Below, piece by piece: positions 36,149-44,736 of a stretch of 64,000 nucleotides of DNA. This stretch comes from Arenibacter certesii DSM 19833 (GTDB lineage: Bacteria > Bacteroidota > Bacteroidia > Flavobacteriales > Flavobacteriaceae). The number at the start of each line of letters is the position of its first letter. Within the stretch, counting starts at the first letter, position 1. Location of the stretch: contig NZ_AUCB01000003.1 in NCBI RefSeq assembly GCF_000429545.1, forward strand, positions 62,001-126,000, in the 5' to 3' direction. The notes beneath the pieces are model-generated. The model was not told the DNA's origin. It did not search any database and was given only the letters and a program-made list of their open reading frames with translations. The translations under genes were made by a program, and so were the position numbers.

Positions 36149-37846
36149 ATGCGCTGGACCATTAAGCCAAAACCGGAAGAGGAGCAGATTAAAGCCCTAG
36201 CTACTGCATTGGGTGTAGACGGTCTGGTGGCACAACTGTTATTGCAGCGTGGCATCACCACTTTTGAAGAGGCCAAAAATTTCTTTAGGCCTAAGCTTTC
36301 CCAGTTGCATGATCCTTTTTTAATGAAGGATATGGAAATAGCCGTTGCCCGAATTGAAGAGGCGGTAGCTAATGGTGAGAATATTTTGGTCTATGGGGAT
36401 TATGATGTGGACGGCACTACTTCCGTAGCGTTGTTGTCTTCTTATTTGGACTCCTACTATCCCAATGTAGCTACCTATATTCCAGACCGATATACAGAGG
36501 GTTATGGAGTTTCGTTCCAAGGAGTGGATTTTGCGGAAGACAACGGTTTTACTTTAATCATTACTTTAGATTGTGGGGTTAAGGCAATTGATAAAGTAGA
36601 ATACGCTAAACAAAAGGGCATCGATTTTATTATCTGCGACCATCATAGACCTGGTAGCGAACTCCCCCAGGCGATAGCGGTGCTAGATCCTAAAAGGGAG
36701 GACTGTTCCTACCCATACGATGAACTTTGTGGTTGCGGGGTGGGTTTCAAACTTATTCAGGCCTTAGGATCAAGGAGAGGAGAAACAATAGAAGATCTTA
36801 TTCCCTATTTAGACTTGGTCGCTACCGCCATTGGGGCGGATATAGTACCTATTACCGGAGAGAATAGAATTCTTGCCTATTGGGGACTACAAGTAATCAA
36901 TCAAAATCCTAGAATAGGTTTTAAGGCGATTATCGATCAGATAAAGAAAAGTGAACTTACGATTACCGATGTTGTTTTTATCATTGCACCGCGTATTAAT
37001 GCCGCCGGACGAATGGAGCATGGACAACATGCAGTAAATTTATTGCGAGAGCAGAATTTGGAAAGGGCACAACAGTTTGCCAAAGAAATAGAGGTATATA
37101 ATACGGATAGAAGGAATCTAGATCAGGAAATTGCCAAGGAAGCACTGTTGCAGATTTCGGAAAATAAGGAAGAAGAGGGGTTCACCTCTGTAGTCTACAA
37201 GGAAACTTGGCATAAAGGCGTTATAGGAATCGTGGCTTCCCGACTTATAGAGACGTATTATAGGCCTACGTTGGTCTTTACAAAAAGTGGGGATAAGTTA
37301 GCAGCCTCTGCACGTTCCGTCAAAGGTTTTGATGTGTATAGGGCCTTAGAAGAGTGTGCAGATACCATTGAACAGTTTGGAGGGCATAAATATGCTGCCG
37401 GACTTACGATGTTGGAGGAGAATTATGAGGCTTTTAAGGCTAAGTTTGAAGAAGTAGTTTCTCAAAATATCGATAAAAAGCTATTGTCCCCAGAAATTAT
37501 GGTGGATGCCATGATCTCACTAGATCAAATAAGCCCTAAGTTAATGCGCATTATAAAGCAATTTGCTCCGTTTGGCCCCGGTAACAGTGCGCCCGTATTT
37601 ATGGCGAAAAACCTAATGGATGCGGGGTATGCCAAAGTGGTAGGACAAGATGGGGGGCATTTAAAATGTCGACTTGCAGATGCTAACGTGGGTACTAAGG
37701 GCGGAAGTATTGATGCCATCGGATTTAATTTGGGTACTAAATTAGATCTAATTAAGGAAAAGGGTTTTAGTGCCGTTTTTTCCTTGGATGAAAATGAATG
37801 GCAAGGAAATATTAGCCTTCAATTAAAGTTGAGGGATATTAAATAA
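36149..37846 (+). CDS. recJ: Single-stranded-DNA-specific exonuclease RecJ
   Basis: A 565-residue 5'-3' ssDNA exonuclease used in recombination and mismatch repair. The DHH phosphoesterase motifs are complete: YGDYDVDGTTSVALL, LDCGVKAIDKV, ICDHHRPGSELP (the DHH) and ELCGCGVGFKLIQAL. RINAAGRMEHG and the DHHA1 motif QFGGHKYAAGLTM complete the core, and a C-terminal OB fold follows. It starts 5 bases after the PNGase-like gene, suggesting cotranscription. Confidence 0.96.
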   Translation: MRWTIKPKPEEEQIKALATALGVDGLVAQLLLQRGITTFEEAKNFFRPKLSQLHDPFLMKDMEIAVARIEEAVANGENILVYGDYDVDGTTSVALLSSYLDSYYPNVATYIPDRYTEGYGVSFQGVDFAEDNGFTLIITLDCGVKAIDKVEYAKQKGIDFIICDHHRPGSELPQAIAVLDPKREDCSYPYDELCGCGVGFKLIQALGSRRGETIEDLIPYLDLVATAIGADIVPITGENRILAYWGLQVINQNPRIGFKAIIDQIKKSELTITDVVFIIAPRINAAGRMEHGQHAVNLLREQNLERAQQFAKEIEVYNTDRRNLDQEIAKEALLQISENKEEEGFTSVVYKETWHKGVIGIVASRLIETYYRPTLVFTKSGDKLAASARSVKGFDVYRALEECADTIEQFGGHKYAAGLTMLEENYEAFKAKFEEVVSQNIDKKLLSPEIMVDAMISLDQISPKLMRIIKQFAPFGPGNSAPVFMAKNLMDAGYAKVVGQDGGHLKCRLADANVGTKGGSIDAIGFNLGTKLDLIKEKGFSAVFSLDENEWQGNISLQLKLRDIK

Positions 37847-37917
37847 GCTCTATTATTATCATTAAATATTAGGAATAAGGGACCTGGTAAACGATGTTGT
37901 CTAACTGAAAAAGAAGT

Positions 37918-38700
37918 TTAGATTTTAGTAGACTGCGCATCATACTTTTCCAAGGAGAGCTTGTTGTCTTGGAAAACACCATAGGTAAAATAGGTGATCC
38001 AATCCCCGAGGTTAATGTAGGTCGATTTTTCGTTCAGTTGAATTTCCAGAGGCAGATGGCGATGTCCAAATATAAAATAATCGTAATGCTGCTGTTCCAA
38101 TTTACGTCTGCAATAATGTACCAGCCATTCATTTTCGTCCCCTATAAATTGTACATCCTCATCTCCGGAGATCATCTTGTTTTTTACGGACAGATATTGT
38201 GCCAATTTAACCCCCAAGTCCGGATGTAGCCAATTGTACAGCCATTTAGAAAGGGGATTGGTAAATATCTTTTTCATGCGTTTATAGCCAATGTCCCCAG
38301 GGCCTAACCCATCTCCATGACCAATTAAGCATATCTTATTGTTTAAATTAAAGATTTGCGGTTCATGGTATACAGGGATATTTAGCTCCTCCTCAAAATA
38401 GCCATTCATCCAAAGGTCGTGGTTGCCTACAAAATAGTAAATCGGGATTCCCGAATCGGTGATTTCCGCTAGTTTTCCCAAGGTCCGGGTAAAACCTTTT
38501 GGTACCACAGTTCTATATTCGAACCAAAAATCGAACATGTCGCCCAATAGGAAAATGGCTGCAGCATCCTTCTTAACCTCGTCTAACCAAGCTACAAATT
38601 TCTTTTCCCTAGGAAAACTCAATTCTGGGGTAGGGGCTCCAAGATGATGATCGCTGGAAAAATATATTTTTTTGCCTTCCGGAACTATAATGGACTTCAT
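37918..38700 (-). CDS. lpxH: UDP-2,3-diacylglucosamine diphosphatase (LpxH-like metallophosphoesterase)
   Basis: A 260-residue calcineurin-like phosphoesterase with the full metal ligand set: FSSDHHLGAP, LLGDMFDFWFEY, VGNHDLWM, LIGHGDGLGPGD and FIFGHRHLPLE. The DFWFEY and GDGLGPGD signatures match the Bacteroidota LpxH group, which removes UMP from UDP-2,3-diacylglucosamine in lipid A synthesis. It is the last gene of a minus-strand run with queD (9-base gap). An alternative is a related UDP-sugar pyrophosphatase. Confidence 0.9.
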   Translation of the reverse strand: MKSIIVPEGKKIYFSSDHHLGAPTPELSFPREKKFVAWLDEVKKDAAAIFLLGDMFDFWFEYRTVVPKGFTRTLGKLAEITDSGIPIYYFVGNHDLWMNGYFEEELNIPVYHEPQIFNLNNKICLIGHGDGLGPGDIGYKRMKKIFTNPLSKWLYNWLHPDLGVKLAQYLSVKNKMISGDEDVQFIGDENEWLVHYCRRKLEQQHYDYFIFGHRHLPLEIQLNEKSTYINLGDWITYFTYGVFQDNKLSLEKYDAQSTKI

Positions 38701-38709
38701 CTTGGGACT

Positions 38710-39159
38710 TTAATTATCAGAAGCGTACCATTCAGCAAAGGAAGAATCCGTCTCTTGAAGTCTAAGGGAGAATAATTTGATGTTTTCCGGTAATCTTCTT
38801 TTTATTTTCTCGGCAAAGTGGATTACCATATTTTCACTAGTAGGTTGGTAATCTGCTAAAATAACATTGTGTCCCCTATCGGTAAGTTCCTTAGCCAATT
38901 CTACGTGAGGCGTGTTTTTATTGAAGACCGTAGCGTGATCATACTTATCCACTATTTCTTCCTTTACTATTTTTTTTAGGTCTCCAAAATCGATAACCAT
39001 ACCTAATTTAACATGGTTGGTATCGGTAATGGGGGTTCCTATAACCGTTACGGAAAGCTTATAGCTATGTCCATGTACGTTTCTACATTTGCCATCATAC
39101 CCGAACAAGGCGTGTCCCGTTTCAAAATTAAACTGCTTGGTAATACGAATTTTACTCAT
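38710..39159 (-). CDS. queD: 6-pyruvoyl-tetrahydropterin synthase / QueD-type 6-carboxytetrahydropterin synthase
   Basis: A 149-residue T-fold protein. The zinc His ligands are in FETGHALFGY and NVHGHSYKLSV, with the catalytic Cys in GKCRNVHGHS. Glu and Asp residues of the pterin site are in DYQPTSENMVIHFAEKI, and the C-terminal LRLQETDSSFAEW contains the conserved Glu. QueD makes 6-carboxytetrahydropterin for queuosine. The other que genes are not in the window, so a 6-pyruvoyl-tetrahydropterin role cannot be excluded. ATG 39159 fits the family start better than 39198. Confidence 0.88.
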   Translation of the reverse strand: MSKIRITKQFNFETGHALFGYDGKCRNVHGHSYKLSVTVIGTPITDTNHVKLGMVIDFGDLKKIVKEEIVDKYDHATVFNKNTPHVELAKELTDRGHNVILADYQPTSENMVIHFAEKIKRRLPENIKLFSLRLQETDSSFAEWYASDN

Positions 39160-39199
39160 AACTATAGTTTGCGCTGCAAAGGTAACCCATTCCGGCAAA

Positions 39200-40399
39200 T
39201 TAATTAGAGATAAGTATAGGCTGTGTCCATGCTACCTCATATTTCATGTTTTCTATGGGATTTTCCTGTTGTTTGTTCGATGTGATTTTGCAGCGCACAA
39301 AAAGAAGGTCTTTTGGGAATTTGTATTGTGCCTGGGAAGCATCCACGGATAAAAGTTCTTTTGTTTCTGTTTCCCCCTTAAGGCAACCTATAAAAGAAAT
39401 AGTGTACTTTACCCCTGGCTCCGTTTCTACAGCGACCACTATGCTTTCGGGAGTGCGCTCTAGGGAAGTTAGAGAAACCCCTGTAGAAGCGTAAAAATCA
39501 CCTTTTTCCATGGCATGGATCAAGGAGTGAGCAGATAAGGTATCAGTTTGGACCATCACCCAGCCCCTACCGGCATTGCTAAATTGGTGACCTTTTTTAT
39601 GGTAGTTGTGAGAATCGTCGGTAGCCAATCCATACATCAGGGGCTTATTCTCTTTTATATAGGAAATATTGATCTGATCCCACATTTCTTCCGTGGAGAT
39701 ATGGGTAGAATCTCCTTGATTATGTACCATATGATGTCCGTTGTATACTTCAAAGAATTGTTCTCCTTTTAAAGCGATCATGTCCTCTAGGGTAACGCTA
39801 TAAAAGAAATTGGGGTGGTTAATATGTGGCATTATTGGGATGCCTGTTTCTTGGCGTTGTTTTAATACTTCATCCAAGTTGTTCTGCATGGTTTCTGCAA
39901 CGCTGTTACCACCTTGTGGATCAATTTTACGCTGTATATTGGTGGCGTTTATATGAACATGTTTATCCTCATATTTATCGGTGATTTCTTCAGAATGTAT
40001 GACAAGGAATTCTCCTGGTTTTTCTAAAAGCTGACTATATTCTGAATAGGTTTTTAGCCTTACCATTATTTTTCCTGAGTCCCTTTTATAATCTACCCAA
40101 TCTTTCCCATAGGTGTTTAGGTAATTATTAAAGCTATTTTGAAAAAGGGAATCGCTTCGAACCTGGATCCACTTCTCTTCCATAGCAATGGTATTATGGT
40201 CCGATAAGGCTATGAATTGATAATTGTTGGATTTATACCAGTTCAGAATAATTTCGGGAAACTCGTCCCCATCGCTCCAAAAAGAATGTGTATGAAGATT
40301 GCCCTTGTACCACTTCTTCTCATTGTTCTCTTTTTGAGCTAAGCCACTTATAGAGAAAAGAAGTAGGATTAATACTAAGGAAGATAGTACGTTTTTCAT
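39200..40399 (-). CDS. Secreted PHP-domain metallohydrolase (CehA/McbA-like)
   Basis: A 399-residue protein with a signal peptide (LVLILLLFSISGLAQ). The PHP-type metal motifs are present: GNLHTHSFWSDGDEFPE, IALSDHNTIAM, VIHSEEIT, PHINHPNFFY and ATDDSHNYH. This set defines polymerase-and-histidinol-phosphatase-like phosphoesterases of the CehA/McbA group. A beta-rich C-terminal part of about 80 residues (TPESIVVAVETEPGVKYTI) follows. The substrate is unknown. It sits 40 bases upstream of queD on the same strand. Confidence 0.87.
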   Translation of the reverse strand: MKNVLSSLVLILLLFSISGLAQKENNEKKWYKGNLHTHSFWSDGDEFPEIILNWYKSNNYQFIALSDHNTIAMEEKWIQVRSDSLFQNSFNNYLNTYGKDWVDYKRDSGKIMVRLKTYSEYSQLLEKPGEFLVIHSEEITDKYEDKHVHINATNIQRKIDPQGGNSVAETMQNNLDEVLKQRQETGIPIMPHINHPNFFYSVTLEDMIALKGEQFFEVYNGHHMVHNQGDSTHISTEEMWDQINISYIKENKPLMYGLATDDSHNYHKKGHQFSNAGRGWVMVQTDTLSAHSLIHAMEKGDFYASTGVSLTSLERTPESIVVAVETEPGVKYTISFIGCLKGETETKELLSVDASQAQYKFPKDLLFVRCKITSNKQQENPIENMKYEVAWTQPILISN

Positions 40400-40584
40400 G
40401 TGGAGCTTTTTTACCTATCAAAAGATAATGAAAAAAGCTCCAAATTTCATGAAAATTGCTGAAAATGATTTTTTTACGATTGGATGATGGCTTTTATACA
40501 GATGTAAATTAGGCTATGTAGCTGAGGTGAAAATGGCACTTAAGCCTAACCTCATTCCTATCCTAAATTTAGTTATTTACCGAA

Positions 40585-41910
40585 TTAAAGTGCTGGCTGT
40601 TTCTTTAAGAACATATACCCAACTACAGCTCCAATTATTGAGGCAATAAAAATTCCTATTTTGGCTTGTACCATATACACTTCACTAGTAAATGCTAGAG
40701 AGGTAATGAACAGAGACATGGTAAATCCGATAGAGGCTAAGAAACCTATTCCAAATAAATTTTTAATACTCATGCCATGTGGTAGCGGTGCTACTTTTAG
40801 TTTTACTAACAACAAGGTTGCGCCAACCACTCCAATTAATTTTCCTATTATAAGTCCAAGTGCCACCCCTAAAGCTACGTTGGTGCTAAATAATTGATCC
40901 GGGTCAATGGCTATGGAAACCCCAGCATTGGCTAATGCAAACACAGGGATGATGAAAAAGGTAACAAAAGGATGCATGCCGTGTTCTAAGCGTTGTAAAG
41001 GTGGAATGATTTTTCTAGTGTTATCCTTTACTTCATCTAAAATATGTATTTGCTCATTTGTTAAAGTGGGGATATTGTGGTTGGGATCAATTCTTTGAAA
41101 TTTTGCTAAATACGTCTGAATCTTTTTGATGTATGTGCTTTCCTTAATTCTCATATCTGCAGGAATCGTGAAAGCGGCAAGAACTGATGCAATAGTTGCG
41201 TGTACTCCTGACAGCAAAAAGGCTGTCCAAACACCTGCAATTCCTAAAATAGCATAAAATAAGATATTTCGTATACCCATTTTATTTCCTATAAACATAA
41301 TCAGTACAAAGCCTAAACCTATTGAAAGGCTTATCAATGAAATATCTGAAGTATAGAAAAATGCGATGACCATTACTGCTATTAAATCGTCTATAATAGC
41401 TAAAGCTGTTAAAAATACTTTTAACGATAATGGGATTTTGTCACCTAACAGATATAATATACCAAGGGCAAACGCAATGTCCGTAGCCATTGGAATACCC
41501 CATCCATTGCTGGCCTCACCAGAGGGGTTTAATACTATATAAATTATTGCAGGAACAATCACTCCCCCAATAGCAGCGCCAATAGGCAATAAAGCTTTTC
41601 TTGGATTGGAAAGTTCCCCTCCAACAATTTCTCTTTTCAGTTCTAAACCAAGAACAAAAAAGAAAACCGCCATTAATCCATCGTTTATCCAGTGAAGGAG
41701 ACTGTAATTTAGAAAAGGTTCTCCTTCGAATTGTAACCCTAACTTTTGTTCAAAAAAACTGAAATAAAATTCAGATAAAGATGAATTTGCTAAAATTAAA
41801 GCAATTACAACACTTATAATCAGTACGATTCCGCCTGATTTTTGTTGGTTCATGAATTTTTGAATTGGGTTGGTTACTCTGTCAATAGGATAACGCTTCT
41901 CTTCTGCCAT
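40585..41910 (-). CDS. nhaA: Na+/H+ antiporter NhaA
   Basis: A 441-residue, 12-helix antiporter. The ion-binding Asp pair lies in VFLTALAIIDDLIAVMVIAFFYT, the NhaA signature. Also present are NDGLMAVFFFVLGLELKREI, ATDIAFALGILYLLG and LANAGVSI. A cytoplasmic loop of about 50 residues between helices (IQTYLAKFQRIDPNHN...) is longer than in E. coli NhaA, as in other Bacteroidota. It exports Na+ in exchange for protons and fits a marine lifestyle. TAGTTTTG lies upstream as a possible -7 box, but no matching -33 is visible. Confidence 0.96.
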   Translation of the reverse strand: MAEEKRYPIDRVTNPIQKFMNQQKSGGIVLIISVVIALILANSSLSEFYFSFFEQKLGLQFEGEPFLNYSLLHWINDGLMAVFFFVLGLELKREIVGGELSNPRKALLPIGAAIGGVIVPAIIYIVLNPSGEASNGWGIPMATDIAFALGILYLLGDKIPLSLKVFLTALAIIDDLIAVMVIAFFYTSDISLISLSIGLGFVLIMFIGNKMGIRNILFYAILGIAGVWTAFLLSGVHATIASVLAAFTIPADMRIKESTYIKKIQTYLAKFQRIDPNHNIPTLTNEQIHILDEVKDNTRKIIPPLQRLEHGMHPFVTFFIIPVFALANAGVSIAIDPDQLFSTNVALGVALGLIIGKLIGVVGATLLLVKLKVAPLPHGMSIKNLFGIGFLASIGFTMSLFITSLAFTSEVYMVQAKIGIFIASIIGAVVGYMFLKKQPAL

Positions 41911-42235
41911 AATTTTCTGATCTTTTTGTGTAGCTTTACAAAACTACATTTTTAAAATTACCACCCGCATTTTTCCATAAATTTTTAATTACATTCATTT
42001 TTTAGTTCCACTTCGATTAGGAAAATGCTATTAAACGTAAGGGAGACATAAGAAACGCTTGATCCGTTTACATTAAATTTTGATGTAAGATGTCGTTTAT
42101 GATTGCAAAACTTCATCAGAACAAGTGAATTACAAACGGCGGATACCGCAAAAATAACTTTTGTAGGACTAAATGAAATTTAGAACTTATAAATTAACTA
42201 TATGAAAGTGTCTATAGAAAATGTGTCCTTTCTGT
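41911..42235. other. 325-base intergenic region
   Basis: AT-rich sequence between the nhaA start and the stop of the RluA-type gene. It should hold the nhaA promoter. I see no ORF, RNA gene or strong terminator. Confidence 0.5.
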
Positions 42236-43105
42236 TTATATGAATTCAGTTGGAAATAATTTCTGAAACTTTATAGGAAGCCCATCTTCAAAATAAAGTT
42301 CCTTTTGGGTAAAAGGATGAACGAATTTTAACGAAAATGCATGTAAATACAAGCCTTTTCCCTTTAATATTAATTGTTTAATACCATATTCACTATCACC
42401 TAGTATTGGGTGGTTAATACTAGATAGATGTTTTCGTAATTGATGTCTTCTTCCCGTCATAGGTTTTAATTCTACTAGGTTGAGTTTTCCGTACCTTTTT
42501 GAGGATACTGATATAATTAGCCTATAATTGGATTGTGATTTTTTTTCATCAATATCAGAAGTAATTTGTCCGCTATTTTTCATTTCACCAATGGTAACGG
42601 CATAATAGGTTTTTTCTACTTCTTTTGTCTCAAACATTTTATTTAAAGCGCGAATACTGCTATTAGATTTTCCAACTAATAGAATACCTGTGGTGGCAAA
42701 ATCTAATCGATGCACAGGTTGAGGTTTTGTAGCGTCAGGAAGAGTACTAGGTTGAATATTTTGAGCTAATGCATTGCCAATAGTTTTGAAATTATTCCCG
42801 CTTACCAAAACCCCAGCTGGTTTATGAATCACCGCCAAATAGTCATCTTCAAATAGTACTTTTAAAGGAAAGACCAGCTTCTTTCTTGGACTGGTTTCTT
42901 TTGGAGGGGATAAGGTTATGCAATCGCCGCTATTTATTAAAGTTGCGGTAGTAGCAATAGCGTCGTTAACGGTAACGCGGTTTTTCTTTATTGCTTTTTT
43001 TAAAGCTGATTTGGTTATAGCTGAATTGAAAATTCCGACTCCATATTCCTGTAGTCGAATAGGTGACGGTATATTGGGTACAATATGTTTTTCGGTTGGG
43101 CTGAT
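42236..43105 (-). CDS. RluA-family pseudouridine synthase (no canonical start codon)
   Basis: The catalytic domain has FEDDYLAVIHKPAGV, then HRLDFATTGILLVGK with the catalytic Asp, LVELKPMTGRRHQLRKHL and the C-terminal KGLYLHAFSL. The first usable codon by standard rules is TTG 42838, but it falls inside the conserved DDYLAVIHKPAG block. Upstream of it the frame stays open to 43120 and encodes a normal N-terminus (HIVPNIPSPIRLQEYGVGIF, then SALKKAIKKNRVTVND, an S4-like RNA-binding domain). No ATG, GTG or TTG precedes that domain. The end given is the ATC at 43105, where alignment to the family suggests translation begins. Function is confident; the start is not. Confidence 0.82.
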   Translation of the reverse strand: MSPTEKHIVPNIPSPIRLQEYGVGIFNSAITKSALKKAIKKNRVTVNDAIATTATLINSGDCITLSPPKETSPRKKLVFPLKVLFEDDYLAVIHKPAGVLVSGNNFKTIGNALAQNIQPSTLPDATKPQPVHRLDFATTGILLVGKSNSSIRALNKMFETKEVEKTYYAVTIGEMKNSGQITSDIDEKKSQSNYRLIISVSSKRYGKLNLVELKPMTGRRHQLRKHLSSINHPILGDSEYGIKQLILKGKGLYLHAFSLKFVHPFTQKELYFEDGLPIKFQKLFPTEFI

Positions 43106-43230
43106 ATTAGATTGTTTTTTTTAAGTGTCGATGTAAAATACAATTATCTTTTCAGCCTTTTCTATTAGCAAACCAAATTTAGGTTGAGGTTTTATAAGAG
43201 TATGTTAGAACAGTCTACTGCTAGTACTTG

Positions 43231-43344
43231 TTACCTCTTATATTTACGTTTGTTATTAACCCTGTTAGCAAAAAAGATTACAAGAAGAACAAGGGCAAGT
43301 AGAGGAAAAACAAGGTCGCTATTTAGAAACGATATAATATCCAT
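43231..43344 (-). CDS. Small single-pass membrane protein
   Basis: A 37-residue ORF from ATG 43344 to TAA 43231. It is organised as a short polar N-terminus (MDIISFLNSD), one hydrophobic helix (LVFPLLALVLLVIFFA) and a basic tail (NRVNNKRKYKR), a classic small membrane protein with a cytoplasmic C-terminus. It fills the space between the DUF4199 gene and the RluA-type gene on the same strand. No family was recognised. Confidence 0.5.
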   Translation of the reverse strand: MDIISFLNSDLVFPLLALVLLVIFFANRVNNKRKYKR

Positions 43345-43383
43345 GTCACAAATTTTAGATTATAAAACGTAAAAACATACAGC

Positions 43384-43860
43384 TTATTGTTTTTTTACAA
43401 AAAAGGCTACAATAGCCGAGGTGATGACCCCCATGGTTAAAGCGCCAAAAAAGGCTTGTAGCATATAACTCCCTAGGCTAAAGTAGTTTTCTGCGGTTTC
43501 TCTGGTTACTTTATTTACTTCTACGGAGTAGTCAATTAAATTGTTGAAAAAATCTGGGGAGATAACAGTACTAGTGATATATGGGATGAGAGGACTAAAT
43601 AGGGCGATAATTATACTTATGGTAACACCGGAACTAAAGCCTTGCTTCCAACTCATTTTTCCTTCGTAGTCGTTTTTTCTCTTATCCAAAAGAGCCAGCA
43701 CAAATATGGTAATGGCAACAACTGCAAACAAGTTGGTGTAAAGGAGTTGTTTTCCTATATGGACATCGTGCAGGCCAACATAATTTTCCAAAATCATCCA
43801 TGCTAAGTTGGCAAGTAGGAACCGTATGGCCCATTTAAACTCTAGGCGAATTTTATTCAT
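43384..43860 (-). CDS. DUF4199 family membrane protein
   Basis: A 158-residue protein with four hydrophobic segments (WAIRFLLANLAWMIL, LYTNLFAVVAITIFVLALLD, GVTISIIIALFSPLIPYITS, ALTMGVITSAIVAFFV). The central WKQGFSSGVTISIIIALFSPL and the start-type KWAIRF match Bacteroidota DUF4199 proteins. Function is unknown. Its start is 3 bases from the stop of the enoyl-CoA hydratase-family gene, so both are probably cotranscribed. Confidence 0.82.
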   Translation of the reverse strand: MNKIRLEFKWAIRFLLANLAWMILENYVGLHDVHIGKQLLYTNLFAVVAITIFVLALLDKRKNDYEGKMSWKQGFSSGVTISIIIALFSPLIPYITSTVISPDFFNNLIDYSVEVNKVTRETAENYFSLGSYMLQAFFGALTMGVITSAIVAFFVKKQ

Positions 43861-43863
43861 TTT

Positions 43864-44631
43864 TTATTTTTTGAATTTTTCAAGCACGGTTGAGGTGTAT
43901 TTGGACAATGCCAATCTCCCGGTTATTTCTGCTCGTTCTATTAACAGACTCTCCCAATGGCTAGTTCCTTCCCACAATACTTTTCGCCATTCCTCCAGCG
44001 CTTCAGGATTATATTTTGCTAAGTCTTCGGTTACTATTTCTATTTCCCGATCCATGGATTTTATGGTATTGAATATCTTGGAGAACAGACCTTTTTCTTG
44101 TGCCCAATAGGCATTTTTCCATTCGGTAGGTGCCAAGGAAAGCTCAGATAAGGCAGCAACCCCTATTTTACGTTGTACTGCTGGAGCAATTACTAAGGGG
44201 GCGATTCCAATAGTAAGTTCAGATAATCGTATGGATGCTGCTTCGGCTGCAAATACATAATCGCAGGCGGCAATAATACCTAGTCCGCCACCTACTGTTT
44301 TGCCTTGTATCCTTCCCACAATAACCTTCTTACAAGACCTCATTGCATTAATAATATTGGCGAACCCACTGAAAAACACCTTACCTTCCGCGGCTTTACT
44401 TACCTCTGTAAGCTGATCAAAAGAAGCTCCCGCACAGAAAGTGCCACTGCCCTCCGATTTTAATATTATTACCCTAACGTTTGGGTCTTGGGAAAGTTCG
44501 TTAAAGGTAGTGGTGAGGCGATTCATAAGTTCCAATACAAAGGAATTGCTTGCAGGATGCCCAAATTCTACTGTCGCAATACCATTATCAATTTTGGTAT
44601 ATAAACTACCATTTTGTCTAGTTGTGCCCAT
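43864..44631 (-). CDS. Enoyl-CoA hydratase/isomerase family protein
   Basis: A 255-residue crotonase-fold protein. The oxyanion-hole motifs are SGTFCAGASFDQL and QGKTVGGGLGIIAACDYVFA. At the second catalytic position the family often has Glu; here ELTIGIAPLVIAPAVQRKIG has no obvious paired Glu, so hydratase activity is uncertain and an isomerase or other crotonase reaction is possible. The gene is isolated from other fatty-acid oxidation genes and precedes the DUF4199 gene. Confidence 0.88.
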   Translation of the reverse strand: MGTTRQNGSLYTKIDNGIATVEFGHPASNSFVLELMNRLTTTFNELSQDPNVRVIILKSEGSGTFCAGASFDQLTEVSKAAEGKVFFSGFANIINAMRSCKKVIVGRIQGKTVGGGLGIIAACDYVFAAEAASIRLSELTIGIAPLVIAPAVQRKIGVAALSELSLAPTEWKNAYWAQEKGLFSKIFNTIKSMDREIEIVTEDLAKYNPEALEEWRKVLWEGTSHWESLLIERAEITGRLALSKYTSTVLEKFKK

Positions 44632-44736
44632 AACCTGTTTATTAAATTGTAAATTTCTTTTTTAGTCTAGTAAAAAGCTGCGTATACTGCTTACGATAAT
44701 ACTGCTATGAAATTTCCCGTTTTATCTCTTCCAAAA

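Noticed and set aside
42918-43124. Hydrophobic plus-strand frame of 68 codons
   Set aside because: It is the complement of the N-terminal S4-like part of the RluA-type gene, which explains its apparent coding look.
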